Assembly (NCBI GenBank): GCA_030673895.1
Contig: JAUTCR010000005.1
Span: 248,001 to 312,000 of the forward strand
DNA: 64,000 bases
Direction: 5' to 3'
Source: Verrucomicrobiota bacterium JB023
Lineage (GTDB): Bacteria > Verrucomicrobiota > Verrucomicrobiia > Verrucomicrobiales > Akkermansiaceae
This document shows positions 1 to 8,817 of the stretch, one piece after another (position 1 is the first letter of the stretch; each line of letters opens with the position of its first letter). The translations under genes were made by a program, and so were the position numbers. The notes under the pieces were generated by a model. That model was not told the DNA's origin and ran no database searches. It was given only the letters and a program-made list of their open reading frames with translations.

Positions 1-1493
1 AGCTGGAAATGACTTGGACCGACGTGCTCGGACTGGAAAGCCGCGACTCCTTCCGCCTGCGTCTCGAGCCCGTCGCCGATGAGTCTCCAGCCGTTTACGT
101 CCAGGGAACCGAACGCCAGCTGGCCATTCTCCCCGAGGAAACGGTCGAGTTCGAAGGCATCGCTTCCGATGACTTCGGCCTCAAGACTCTCGGCTTGGAA
201 TGGAGCGGCGAATTCACCAAACCGAGCCCGGACCAGCCCGCGAAAGGCTCCTTCGAGCTGGCGGAAGGTTCGCCAGTCTCCCGCGACTTGGCGTCGGATG
301 TCGCCTTCTCACCCGCCGTGTATGACATCTCTCCCCAAAAGCTGACCCTACGGGTCTATGCCGAAGACTACCTCCCGGAGCGAGGCCGCATCTACTCCCA
401 GCCCATCGTGCTCTACATTCTGACCCGGGACGAGCATGCGCAAATGCTGAAGGATCGCTTCGACCGCATCATCGGCGAGCTGGAGGATACCAGCCGGAAG
501 GAACAGACTCAACTGGATGAGAATAAGCGTCTCGAACGCCTCGATCCCGGAGAACTGCAGAGCGAGGCTAACCAAGAACGTCTGGAAGAACAACGGGCGG
601 CGGAGCAAGAGAACGTTGAGAAGATGGAGGAACTTAGCGAACGCATGGAGGACGTCTTCGAGGACGCCCTGCGCAACGGGGACATCGACAAAGAAACGAT
701 GAAAAAGCTCTCCCAAGCGCAACGGCAAATGCGCGAGCTTTCCCAGAAAGATCTTCCTGAGGTCGAGGAGAAATTACAGGACGCCCAGGACCAACGCTCC
801 ACACCCGAGAAGTCACAGGAGGACCTGAAGGAAGCGATTGAGGAACAGGAGGAAGCGCTTGAAAAGATGCGCGAAACCCTCGAGCAAGCGAATGAGGCCA
901 ATCAAAACCTTGAGGAGGCCACCTTCATCAATCGGTTGAAAAAAGCAGCCGGCGATCACGACGGCATCGCCGCGACGCTGACCGAGGGCATCAACCGCCT
1001 GATCGGTCGCAGCCCGGATGAACTGGACCCCGCCGATGAGCGCATTGTTGGTGAAGTCACCTTGCAGCAGAAGCGGACGGCCTCCGATGTGCGGTGGATC
1101 CAAGAGGATCTGGGGCATTTCTACGCACGGACAGAGAAGCCCATTCACAAGACCTTGCTGGAGGCGATGACCGATGCTGGCGTGGATGAAGGATTGGAAC
1201 GCAATCGTGAGAGACTGAACCGCAATCTCACCTTCAAAGGCATCGTTTACTCAAATGAGTGGGCTACCCAGCTCCGCGAGTGGGCTGAGATGCTTGAGGG
1301 CGAACGCAACCAGAATGGCGGCGGTGGTGGAGGCGGTGGTGGAGGCGGCTCCATGGAAGATCAGGATTTTGAATTCATGCTGAAAGTCATGCGGATGATC
1401 CAAAGCGAGCAGGACATCCGCGCCCGGACCCGGGCTCTCGAACAATTTCGACGAAATCATCGCCCCGAAGTTGAAGTCCCACCCATTCCCTAA
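1..1493 (+). CDS. Partial coiled-coil envelope protein (DUF4175-like), C-terminal part
   Basis: The frame is already open at the left edge, so the first ATG (position 9) is probably internal and only the C-terminal ~496 residues are present. An Ig-like beta region (about residues 20-140 of the visible part) is followed by a long Glu/Gln/Lys/Arg-rich coiled coil (about 145-310), a helical region, an 11-glycine tract (1317-1349) and a short helical tail ending in a proline-rich end. No catalytic motif is visible. The arrangement resembles large DUF4175-type coiled-coil proteins that occur beside MoxR/BatA-like envelope operons in Planctomycetes and Verrucomicrobia; that family name is an inference from architecture. 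The next gene starts 2 nt after its stop, so they are surely co-transcribed. Role unknown, probably periplasmic or envelope-associated. Confidence 0.7.
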   Translation, partial: LEMTWTDVLGLESRDSFRLRLEPVADESPAVYVQGTERQLAILPEETVEFEGIASDDFGLKTLGLEWSGEFTKPSPDQPAKGSFELAEGSPVSRDLASDVAFSPAVYDISPQKLTLRVYAEDYLPERGRIYSQPIVLYILTRDEHAQMLKDRFDRIIGELEDTSRKEQTQLDENKRLERLDPGELQSEANQERLEEQRAAEQENVEKMEELSERMEDVFEDALRNGDIDKETMKKLSQAQRQMRELSQKDLPEVEEKLQDAQDQRSTPEKSQEDLKEAIEEQEEALEKMRETLEQANEANQNLEEATFINRLKKAAGDHDGIAATLTEGINRLIGRSPDELDPADERIVGEVTLQQKRTASDVRWIQEDLGHFYARTEKPIHKTLLEAMTDAGVDEGLERNRERLNRNLTFKGIVYSNEWATQLREWAEMLEGERNQNGGGGGGGGGGGSMEDQDFEFMLKVMRMIQSEQDIRARTRALEQFRRNHRPEVEVPPIP

Positions 1494-1495
1494 CT

Positions 1496-2143
1496 ATGAG
1501 ACGAACCCCATCAGCCAATTTACTGGCCCTTGGCCTTCTGATCGCCCCCCTCGGCGCGCAGGATGATCAGGATTTCCAGCGACAGATAGACGGCAAAGCG
1601 GAGAAACTGGCCTATGAGCAGGATGAACTTTCTGCCGATGTCATGGAGATGGTCGAGGAGCAGACGGTCCCGCAGGTCATTGAACTGCTTGAGGAAGTCG
1701 AGGTCATCATGGCGGAAGTCACCGACGACTTGATTGAGAGCGAGACGGGTGGCCCCACCATCGCGGCGCAGACCGAGATCATTGAGAAAATTTTCGAGGC
1801 AGCCAAGCAACGCCAGCAATCGTCATCCGGTGAGGGCTCCGAAGAGTCCCAGGAAAATATGGGAGCGATGCTGGAGATGATGCAACGCATGATGGGCCAG
1901 GCGCCGTCCGGCCCTCCTCAGGGTCAAGGTCAAGGTCAAGGTCAAGAGCCGGGCGAGCAGGCCGGCGAAGCTGGCGGACAGGGCCAGACTGGCGAATCCA
2001 ACAAGGGCAACGAGGCCGTTGACGGAGCCTCCCAAGGTGACACCGAGCCCCGGACTGTACCGAAGGGAACGGGAGCCGCTGGGCGCAATCTCCCTGGAGA
2101 ATTCCGCGATCTGCTCGACGCTTACAACCGCAGCAGCCAATGA
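1496..2143 (+). CDS. Small secreted Glu- and Gln/Gly-rich protein
   Basis: This 215-residue protein starts with a signal peptide (MRRTPSANLLALGLLIAPLGA) that ends just before acidic, helical sequence. Residues ~25-110 look like an amphipathic coiled coil, and ~135-190 is a low-complexity linker rich in Gly, Gln, Pro and Glu. The linker contains a GQ repeat encoded by about four copies of the hexamer GGTCAA from 1921. The C-terminus (GEFRDLLDAYNRSSQ) looks like a short conserved helix. The start lies 2 nt after the preceding stop, and its TGA overlaps the next ATG (ATGA at 2140-2143), so translation is probably coupled. The family is not recognised. A similar small secreted partner often sits next to DUF4175-like proteins in such operons, which is inference. 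Confidence 0.75.
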   Translation: MRRTPSANLLALGLLIAPLGAQDDQDFQRQIDGKAEKLAYEQDELSADVMEMVEEQTVPQVIELLEEVEVIMAEVTDDLIESETGGPTIAAQTEIIEKIFEAAKQRQQSSSGEGSEESQENMGAMLEMMQRMMGQAPSGPPQGQGQGQGQEPGEQAGEAGGQGQTGESNKGNEAVDGASQGDTEPRTVPKGTGAAGRNLPGEFRDLLDAYNRSSQ

Positions 2144-3117
2144 AATTTCTTTTCCTATTCATCGCAGCCAGTTCGCTGGCGCTCGGGCAAGCCCCCTTCT
2201 TGCGCGAGACGGATCCCATCCCCCCTCAGGTCGAGACCATGTATGAGAAAGGGCTCCGCTATCTGTCGCGCAGCCAGGGTGCGGATGGCTCGTGGGCGGA
2301 TCAGACCGGAGGCGAGCCCGGCGTGGTGGGCCTGTGCATCCTCGCCTTCCTTGCTCATGGGGAAGATCCGAATCATGGCCCTTATGCCAAGAACATCTCC
2401 AAGTGCCTCGACTACCTCCTCGGAGAGCAAAATCGCAGCAATGGCTACATCGGCAACAGCATGTACAATCACGGCTTCGCCACTCTCGCCCTCGCGGAGT
2501 GCTATGGTGTCGTCAATGACAGCCGGGTCGCACCAGCTTTGTCCAAAGCCGTTGATCTCATCCTCTCGGCCCAGAAGCGCAACCGCTTCTCTGCCTGGCG
2601 CTACACGCCAGAGAGTATGGATGCGGACACCACCGTTTCCGGTTGCCAGCTCGTCGCGCTGCTGGGTGCCCGCAATGCCGGCATCCCCGTCCCCGATAAG
2701 GCGATTGAAGACGGCCTCTCCTACATGGCCCGCTGCCGGAACAGCGAGGGGGGCTACGGCTACACTTCAGCCTCCGGCGATAAGCCGACGCTGACCGCCA
2801 TCGGCGTCACCTGCCTCTCCCTCGCCAAGCAAAAGGACGAGAAAGGCTATCAGGCGAGCGTCAACTACTTGCAGAATAACATGAACTACCGGGACCGGTT
2901 CTATCCCTTCTATTTCGAATATTACATGTCCCAAGCCCTCTTCCATGCTGACGAGGAGATCTGGCAGGAATGGAATAGCAAGAACATCCGCTACCTCTCC
3001 GCCTCGCAAAACAGGGACGGCTGGTGGGAGGGCGGCAAGGGCAAAGCCTTCTCCACCTCGGGCGCCTTACTCTCTCTTGCGCTCAATTACCGCTTCCTCC
3101 CTGTTTACGAAAAATAA
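2140..3117 (+). CDS. Secreted prenyltransferase/squalene-oxidase-repeat protein
   Basis: A 325-residue protein with an N-terminal signal peptide (MKFLFLFIAASSLALG) followed by repeated helical units with the hallmarks of the terpene-cyclase/prenyltransferase alpha-alpha barrel: GLRYLSRSQGADGSWAD near residue 35, YLLGEQNRSNGYIG, SGCQLVALLGARNAGIP, GLSYMARCRNSEGGYGY, and a last SASQNRDGWWEGGKG. The QxxDGxW-type motifs match the squalene-cyclase repeat, but the DXDD catalytic motif of squalene-hopene cyclase is not seen. It is therefore more likely a non-enzymatic scaffold or a divergent member than a hopanoid enzyme. Export to the periplasm agrees with this. It overlaps the previous gene by 4 nt and is separated from the next by 1 nt. 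Proteins of this kind are common in planctomycete and verrucomicrobial envelope operons; the exact role is unknown. Confidence 0.85.
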   Translation: MKFLFLFIAASSLALGQAPFLRETDPIPPQVETMYEKGLRYLSRSQGADGSWADQTGGEPGVVGLCILAFLAHGEDPNHGPYAKNISKCLDYLLGEQNRSNGYIGNSMYNHGFATLALAECYGVVNDSRVAPALSKAVDLILSAQKRNRFSAWRYTPESMDADTTVSGCQLVALLGARNAGIPVPDKAIEDGLSYMARCRNSEGGYGYTSASGDKPTLTAIGVTCLSLAKQKDEKGYQASVNYLQNNMNYRDRFYPFYFEYYMSQALFHADEEIWQEWNSKNIRYLSASQNRDGWWEGGKGKAFSTSGALLSLALNYRFLPVYEK

Positions 3118-3118
3118 T

Positions 3119-4564
3119 GTGATCGTGCTTCCCGTCTTATTCACTTCCCTGCTCCTTGCTGATCCCGTCGCGGACACTGATTTTCTGCGCTTCGAGAACG
3201 GCGACACCCTTCACGGAACCTACCTCGGCATCGATGAGGGCCCTCTGCTTCAATGGCAGAGCCCCGAGGCCACCGATACCATCGCCTTCGAGGTGGACCA
3301 AATTCGCAAGCTGATGCTGATGGAGGGTCAAGGCCGGCAGCCAATCAGCTCCGGTGGGACTGTGGAGTTGGTCAATGGCGACGTTCTACCTGGCTCCATC
3401 ATCTCTGTGGGAGAGGACTCTGTCAGCCTGCAGACAGACTACGCGGGCCTCCTTACCATCCCGCGGGATGCGGTCAGTTCCCTCGCTCCGAATTTGCCCG
3501 GCGGCCCTCCTCTCTACGCCGGTCCTTTCAATTCCGAACGTTGGCAAATCCTACCGGAGCCCGATGCCTCCGAGGATGAGGAGGAGGCCGACTGGGCGCT
3601 TGCCGGTGGTGCTTGGTATAGCAGTGCCCAAAGTGAAAGTCCGCTCTGCCTCGATGCGCGGCTTGCCGACCAAGTCTCCATCCGCTTCCGGGTGGCTTGG
3701 AAGAAGAACCTCAACCTCATCGTCGCTCTCCATGCGGACTTCAAAGCCCCTCTCGACAAGGAGGATGAAGAACAGGCCGAACTCGAATGGTCCAATCTAC
3801 TGGAAGAAGGTGGCGGTGGCGACTACCCGAGAACCTACGGCTCGGCTTATGTCCTCGCGATTCATCAAAATTTCACCCGCCTCACCCGCAGCTTCTATAC
3901 CGAGGACGGCCAAGGAAAGAATGAGTCCTTCCGCAATAACAAGGGCGGAAATCTGCGCCTAAGCCAAGTCGACGAAGTCACCTTCGAGATCCGAAGCGAC
4001 CGGGAAAAAGGCTCCCTCAGCCTCTTCGCCGACGGGCAGCTCATTACCGAATGGGAAGGCCTCACGGACGAGCACGCTTCCGGCTCTTGGCTCGCCTTTG
4101 ACGCGATCAATCAGTCCCGACTCAGAATCAGCGACATCGTGATTTCGCCATGGAACGGGATGCCGGATTCCGCTCGCTCGATGGTGAGCGAAGAGCGCGA
4201 CATCGTTCTGCTGAATAACGGTACCGACCGCCTCTCCGGCACGCTCCTCAACTTGGAGGAGGACATGTTTCTGCTGGAAACGGACTACACGAATTTCCAA
4301 ATTCCTGCGCCGGATATCGAGGTCATCCACTTCGCCACGGATTCCCTCCGCGCGGACGAACCTCCCTTGAGCCGAGACGAATCCTGCCTCGTGCACATGC
4401 GGCCGCGTGGAAAGATCACCTTTGCCCCTCACTCGGGACGTCAGATGCGGCTCGATGGCAATCACCCAATCCTCGGGGGCATGCGTTTGGATTTGAATTA
4501 TGCTTTCTTGCTCGAGTTTGATCCTGAGGCCACAATCTTCGACAACTGGGATGAAAATTTCTAA
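3119..4564 (+). CDS. Secreted NGD-repeat/LamG-like protein, paralog 1 of 3
   Basis: I start this 481-residue protein at the GTG at 3119, because it gives a signal peptide (MIVLPVLFTSLLLA) and sits 1 nt after the upstream stop; the frame runs open further upstream but into sequence of the previous gene. Domain order: two beta units with the pattern NGD-x-L-x-G ending in a hydrophobic strand (residues ~20-60 and ~80-120), a Y-x-GP linker, a LamG/concanavalin-like beta sandwich (~130-345), then another NG-x-G unit (~360-400). The same order recurs in the next two genes, so the three arose by tandem duplication. Probably a periplasmic or surface binding protein; ligand unknown. Its 3' end overlaps the next start by 14 nt. 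Confidence 0.75.
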   Translation: MIVLPVLFTSLLLADPVADTDFLRFENGDTLHGTYLGIDEGPLLQWQSPEATDTIAFEVDQIRKLMLMEGQGRQPISSGGTVELVNGDVLPGSIISVGEDSVSLQTDYAGLLTIPRDAVSSLAPNLPGGPPLYAGPFNSERWQILPEPDASEDEEEADWALAGGAWYSSAQSESPLCLDARLADQVSIRFRVAWKKNLNLIVALHADFKAPLDKEDEEQAELEWSNLLEEGGGGDYPRTYGSAYVLAIHQNFTRLTRSFYTEDGQGKNESFRNNKGGNLRLSQVDEVTFEIRSDREKGSLSLFADGQLITEWEGLTDEHASGSWLAFDAINQSRLRISDIVISPWNGMPDSARSMVSEERDIVLLNNGTDRLSGTLLNLEEDMFLLETDYTNFQIPAPDIEVIHFATDSLRADEPPLSRDESCLVHMRPRGKITFAPHSGRQMRLDGNHPILGGMRLDLNYAFLLEFDPEATIFDNWDENF

Positions 4565-5987
4565 GCTACTCCTCGGCTACCTGCTGGCTAGTCCCATCGG
4601 TGCCCAGAATCTTAATCAGGCCGACCTCTTTCTTGCGGCAGAGGGTCGCGTTATTCTCGATACCGTCGAGGAGACGGCGGAGGAGATCGAACTCGTTGAA
4701 GACCAGATCGTCTTTGCGAATGGGAATACCTTTCACGGCAAGCTGCTCTCTATGGGTGAGCAAGGGGTCAGCCTGACGACCGCGCACTCCCCCGATACAC
4801 TGAATTTCGAGAGCCATAGCTTCAGCCAGCTCAACTTTGCTTCTTCGGAACTCCCACCGGAATACCCTGCCAGTGAGAAGGTCTTCCTCATCAACGGCGA
4901 CACCTTGCCCGGGAGCCTGACCGCTCTGAATGATGACGCTCTCACCCTGCAGGGCATGATCAATGACTCCCTCGTCATTGACCGCAAATTCGTGGACAAA
5001 ATGAGGGTGAATATCCATCCCCAGCGCTTGGTCTATCGGGGGCCGGCCCCTCTCTCCGACTGGGAGCAACTTGCGGGCGACCATTGGTCTCTCGAGCCCG
5101 ATGGCGCCCTCTCATTGCAGGACTCCGGCTCCATCTATCAGGAGGTGGGCATGACCGAACAATCAATCCTCCGCTTCCGGGTGACTTGGCGCGAGGACCC
5201 ACAGGTTCGCCTCTATTTCTGCGACGATGGCGAGGCCGATAGCTCGCCCGAAACGGCCAACCTCCCGACGGACCGATATTATATTGATATCAATAGCGGC
5301 GGTCTGCAGATCAAGCGAGAATCAAGCAACGGGGACGACCGATGGACCACTTTGGTCAATCTTTCCGACAATATCGAAGCGTTCGAAAACAAGAATCTCT
5401 ACGTGGAGATTCGATGCAACCGGACCCTCGGCACCCTGACGCTCTACCTCAATCACATCCTCATCCGGGAAGTGACGGATGAGCAACCTCGCACCAAGGG
5501 TAACGGCATTCGCATCGAAACGACCCACTCAATGGAGCTTCCTACGATTCTATCCAATCTTGAAGTTCATACCTGGGATGCTGCGGACGAGGCCCACAGC
5601 CTCGAGAAGGAGCCATCGGGAGAGTCTGATACCTTGATTGATCTTGCCGGCAAGCGAATGTCCGGCACGATTCGGAAGCTCGTCGATGCCGAGGAGGAGG
5701 GCGAGCGCCACTTCCTCTTCGATAGCCCTTACTCAGCTGAGCCCATCGAGATCCCGCATGAGCGAAGCAGCCTCATTTTTTTCCAAGATCCACCCGAGGA
5801 AGAGCCCGCAAATGGCCCCGAGCCTCATCTCGTCCTCGAGCTGGAAAATCAAGGCCAACTGACCGTTAATGAGTTATCATTCACGGAAGATTCCCTACAC
5901 GTGAGCCATCCTCTTTTGGGTGAGCTCCAGATTGCCCGTGAAGCTCTGCGCAAGGTCGTCGCCCTGAACCCACCCCTTGAACCATGA
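4551..5987 (+). CDS. Secreted NGD-repeat/LamG-like protein, paralog 2 of 3
   Basis: A 478-residue protein. The ATG at 4551 is preferred over an upstream in-frame start at 4500 because it begins a clean signal peptide (MKISKLLLGYLLASPIGA). It repeats the order of its neighbours: NGNTFHG and NGDTLPG beta units in the first ~150 residues, a Y-x-GP linker, a LamG-like sandwich (VYRGPAPLSDW onward, ~160-355), and a degraded C-terminal unit (AGKRMSG) before an acidic tail. The LamG core carries the family-like LTLYLNHILI strand where the others have SLFADGQLI or SLYANDEQM. It overlaps both flanking genes (14 nt and 4 nt), which indicates one polycistronic message with coupled translation. No catalytic residues are seen; function unknown. 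Confidence 0.78.
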   Translation: MKISKLLLGYLLASPIGAQNLNQADLFLAAEGRVILDTVEETAEEIELVEDQIVFANGNTFHGKLLSMGEQGVSLTTAHSPDTLNFESHSFSQLNFASSELPPEYPASEKVFLINGDTLPGSLTALNDDALTLQGMINDSLVIDRKFVDKMRVNIHPQRLVYRGPAPLSDWEQLAGDHWSLEPDGALSLQDSGSIYQEVGMTEQSILRFRVTWREDPQVRLYFCDDGEADSSPETANLPTDRYYIDINSGGLQIKRESSNGDDRWTTLVNLSDNIEAFENKNLYVEIRCNRTLGTLTLYLNHILIREVTDEQPRTKGNGIRIETTHSMELPTILSNLEVHTWDAADEAHSLEKEPSGESDTLIDLAGKRMSGTIRKLVDAEEEGERHFLFDSPYSAEPIEIPHERSSLIFFQDPPEEEPANGPEPHLVLELENQGQLTVNELSFTEDSLHVSHPLLGELQIAREALRKVVALNPPLEP

Positions 5988-7336
5988 TCCGCCTTTTCCT
6001 CATCCTCGCCACCCTCTCCGCTTGGGCCGACGAATCCGCTCCGGTGGCGACCGTTCACTTTGCCGACGGCAAGAGCCTCATTGGTTCACCTGCTGGCTAT
6101 GAGGAGCATGAACATCTGCTCTGGAGCAGCCCCTACCTGCGTAACGAGTCGGTCAGGTTCGAGATTCCAGCCGTTGATCGCATCGATTTCGACGACACAG
6201 CCCAGCAGCCAGATGAACTGGATTACCAGGCCTTTGTTCAGCTGCACCAGCACTATGATCGCTTCGCGGACCGATTGCCTGCCGAGCTCCTTTCCTTTGA
6301 CGAGAACGAGGTCCGGCTTCGCACTTGGTATGCGGGTGATCTCACGCTGCAGCGCTCCATGGTCGCGCACATCGAGGTCAGCTCTCAACCGAAAGCTCTC
6401 TACTCCGGCCCTCTCCCGCTCGAGGATTGGACCGAAGTCAATGATGAGAGCGCCTGGGAAGAAACACCCAAGGGACTCCAAACCCTCCGCCGTGGCTCGA
6501 TCGCGCAGAAGTTCCCCGACCTGCCGGAGCGTCTCAAGATTTCCTTTGAAGTCAGCTTCGATAATGGGCCTTACCTCGCCCTCCTCTTCTTTGCCGACGC
6601 CAATGACACCAGTCGACCGGATAATTATTACTACCTCGAGCTACGCGGCAGCTACGTGGACTTCCGCAAAACCATCGATGGCCGTTATGTCAGGCTCGGC
6701 AATAACCTCCGCAACCGGCTCGACTTTGATGGTGAGGATAGTGCCCAGTTTGATGTCTATATCGACCGGCAGAAGGGCGTTTACTCCCTCTACGCCAATG
6801 ATGAACAGATGGGCATCTGGAACGATGTCGAACCCTTCGTCGCCGGCGACTGGTTTCACCTCTTCAACAAGACCGGACAGAGCAGCCTCGTCAAAAGCTA
6901 CGTCATCCGGCCTTGGGACGGAGAACTTCCCGAGGCTACCGACCCGGGCGAGGTCGAGGAACTCCCCGGCGAGGGCGAGCGCATTGAGCTGAGAAATGGT
7001 GACACCCTCCTTGGCGAAGCCAGCTCGGTGCAAGATGAGAAGCTGCTCGTGGAGACCGAGTTCGCCCCCGTCTCTGTGCCATTGCAGTTCTTGCGCTCCT
7101 TCCAGATCACGAACTACGCTGAACGTAATGAACCCCGCATGTGGCCGGGCGATGTCCGGGCCTACTTCCATGACGGAGGGCACGTCACCCTCCGGATGTC
7201 GAAATTCACGCCCACCCATGTCACGGGATACTCCCAGGCCTTCGGCGAAGCCTCCTTCGATCTCCGTGCCTTCTCACGTATCGAGTTCAATCCTTATGAC
7301 GATGCCTTCCGGCTGAGACGCGGCATTCGTTTCTGA
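5984..7336 (+). CDS. Secreted NGD-repeat/LamG-like protein, paralog 3 of 3
   Basis: A 450-residue protein starting in an ATGA overlap with paralog 2. The signal peptide is MIRLFLILATLSAWA. The beta units here are ADGKSLIG (~residue 25), a degraded second one (~90-130), and a well-preserved NGDTLLG unit (~335). The central LamG-like sandwich (~140-320) contains DNYYYLELRGSYVDF and a GVYSLYANDEQMG strand. It is the last gene of the operon; a 72-nt gap separates it from aspartate kinase. No terminator hairpin is obvious in that gap, so read-through into lysC cannot be excluded. Function unknown, presumably the same periplasmic or surface job as its two paralogs with a diverged ligand or partner. 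Confidence 0.78.
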   Translation: MIRLFLILATLSAWADESAPVATVHFADGKSLIGSPAGYEEHEHLLWSSPYLRNESVRFEIPAVDRIDFDDTAQQPDELDYQAFVQLHQHYDRFADRLPAELLSFDENEVRLRTWYAGDLTLQRSMVAHIEVSSQPKALYSGPLPLEDWTEVNDESAWEETPKGLQTLRRGSIAQKFPDLPERLKISFEVSFDNGPYLALLFFADANDTSRPDNYYYLELRGSYVDFRKTIDGRYVRLGNNLRNRLDFDGEDSAQFDVYIDRQKGVYSLYANDEQMGIWNDVEPFVAGDWFHLFNKTGQSSLVKSYVIRPWDGELPEATDPGEVEELPGEGERIELRNGDTLLGEASSVQDEKLLVETEFAPVSVPLQFLRSFQITNYAERNEPRMWPGDVRAYFHDGGHVTLRMSKFTPTHVTGYSQAFGEASFDLRAFSRIEFNPYDDAFRLRRGIRF

Positions 7337-7408
7337 AGCATCCGACGACTTGGGGAAAAAAGTCTCGCCTCATTCGTCAGGATCCGTTTTACACGGTCCC
7401 CCGCAACC

Positions 7409-8629
7409 ATGCTGATTGTCCAAAAATACGGTGGAACATCTGTTGGCTCGTTTGATCGAATCCGAAATGTGGCCAATCGGGTCAAATCCCTGCACGACGA
7501 AGGTCACCAAGTCGCCGTCGTCGTTTCCGCTATGAGCGGTGTGACTGACAAGCTCATCGGCATGGCCAACGAAATGTCCGACGCCCCGGTGGAGCGCGAG
7601 CTCGACGTTCTTCTCGCCACAGGCGAGCAACAATCAATCGCTCTTCTCGCGATGGCCCTGCAAAAGCTAGGCGTCCCCGCGGTCTCCATCACTGGGCAGC
7701 AGGCCGGCCTCCGCACCACAGGCTCACACACCCGGGCCCGTATCGATTCTCTGGACGCAGCAGTGACCAAGCCAATGCTCGAGGAAGGCAAGGTCCTCAT
7801 CGTGGCTGGCTTCCAAGGGGTGAACGCGGAGGGGCACATCCAAACGCTCGGACGCGGCGGCTCCGACCTTTCCGCTATCGCCGTCGCTGCCTCCTTGGAA
7901 GCGGACGTTTGCCAAATCCTCACCGATGTCGATGGCGTCTATACCGCCGATCCCCGCATCGTCCCTGATGCTCGCAAGCTCAAGGAAATCTCATATGATG
8001 AACTGCTCGAACTGGCTTCCGTCGGAACCAAGGTCATGCAGTCCCGCTCAGTCGAATTCGCAAAGAAATTTGGCGTCAAATTCGAGGTCCGCTCCTCTCT
8101 CAACACCAACCCCGGCACTATCGTGATAGAAGAACACCCCAGCATGGAATCCGTCGTCATCCGTGGCGTCTCCATCGAACGCTCTCAAGCCCGCGTAACA
8201 ATCACCAGTATCCCGGATCAGCCCGGCATGTCCGCCCGCATCCTCAAGCCCCTGGCTGAGAACGAGATCAATATCGACATGATTGTCTCCAATATCGCCT
8301 CCGATGGTCGGGCCCGACACTCCTTCACCATGCACACCAATGACCTCGGCCGCGCTCAAGCTGCGCTCAAGCCAGTCGTTGATGAACTATCCGACACCGC
8401 CAAGATCGAGACCGAAGCCGGTATTGCCAAGCTCTCGGTAGTCGGCATCGGGATGCGTTCGCACTCGGGAGTTGCCGCCCAGATGTTCGAGGCGCTTGGC
8501 GAAGCCGGGATCAACATTGGCATGATCTCAACCTCGGAAATCAAGATCTCGGTCACTGTTCCCGAGCTGAAAATCGAGGAAGCGGCCCGCGTGGTGCACA
8601 AGGCGTTCAAGCTCGATTCCGTCTCCTAA
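7409..8629 (+). CDS. lysC: Aspartate kinase (aspartokinase), monofunctional
   Basis: Phosphorylates L-aspartate with ATP, the first cytoplasmic step of the lysine, threonine, methionine and diaminopimelate pathway. The 406-residue protein has the KYGGTSVG nucleotide-binding motif at residues 6-13, the LGRGGSDLSA substrate loop near 150, the TDVDGVYTADPR segment near 172-183, and two C-terminal ACT domains (about 265-330 and 345-405), including the PGMSARILKPLAENEINIDMI segment typical of lysine/threonine feedback sites. Length is normal for the ~400-residue lysC type. No homoserine dehydrogenase fusion is present. Only 72 nt lie upstream, too short for a lysine riboswitch. The gene is followed by a probable branched terminator. 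Confidence 0.95.
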   Translation: MLIVQKYGGTSVGSFDRIRNVANRVKSLHDEGHQVAVVVSAMSGVTDKLIGMANEMSDAPVERELDVLLATGEQQSIALLAMALQKLGVPAVSITGQQAGLRTTGSHTRARIDSLDAAVTKPMLEEGKVLIVAGFQGVNAEGHIQTLGRGGSDLSAIAVAASLEADVCQILTDVDGVYTADPRIVPDARKLKEISYDELLELASVGTKVMQSRSVEFAKKFGVKFEVRSSLNTNPGTIVIEEHPSMESVVIRGVSIERSQARVTITSIPDQPGMSARILKPLAENEINIDMIVSNIASDGRARHSFTMHTNDLGRAQAALKPVVDELSDTAKIETEAGIAKLSVVGIGMRSHSGVAAQMFEALGEAGINIGMISTSEIKISVTVPELKIEEAARVVHKAFKLDSVS

Positions 8630-8688
8630 TCCGCCCCCACCCTATATTTCCAACAGAAGCGCCCTCTTCGTGAGAAGAGAATCCCGCA

Positions 8689-8748
8689 AGCCTTCTGTCG
8701 ATGCCTGTGGCTCCCGCGCCTCGGGCGCCAACCATTAGAAGGCTTTTT
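8689..8748 (+). terminator. Probable branched terminator after lysC
   Basis: An 8-bp inverted repeat (AGCCTTCT at 8689-8696 and AGAAGGCT at 8737-8744) encloses a second short hairpin (GCGCC-TCG-GGCGC, 8716-8728) and runs into five T. It lies in the 188-nt convergent gap between lysC and the minus-strand HEAT gene. A stem closed across a 40-nt loop is unusual, so strength is uncertain. Confidence 0.45.
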
Positions 8749-8817
8749 GGGGAAGACTTCGGCCACTTTCCGCTCTTTGTCCCGTCCCACGTATCAGGGA
8801 TGCGCGACAAAAGCACA

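Noticed and set aside
1921-1945. Short direct repeats as a CRISPR or binding array
   Set aside because: The GGTCAA repeats have no spacers and lie inside a coding sequence, encoding a GQ repeat.
2945-3118. N-terminal extension of the first NGD/LamG protein
   Set aside because: These codons overlap the 3' end of the cyclase-fold gene in another frame and are Arg/Pro/Ser-rich; the GTG at 3119 gives a clean signal peptide.
7337-7408. A lysine riboswitch in front of aspartate kinase
   Set aside because: The gap is only 72 nt, far shorter than an L-box riboswitch, and no hairpin pattern fits.
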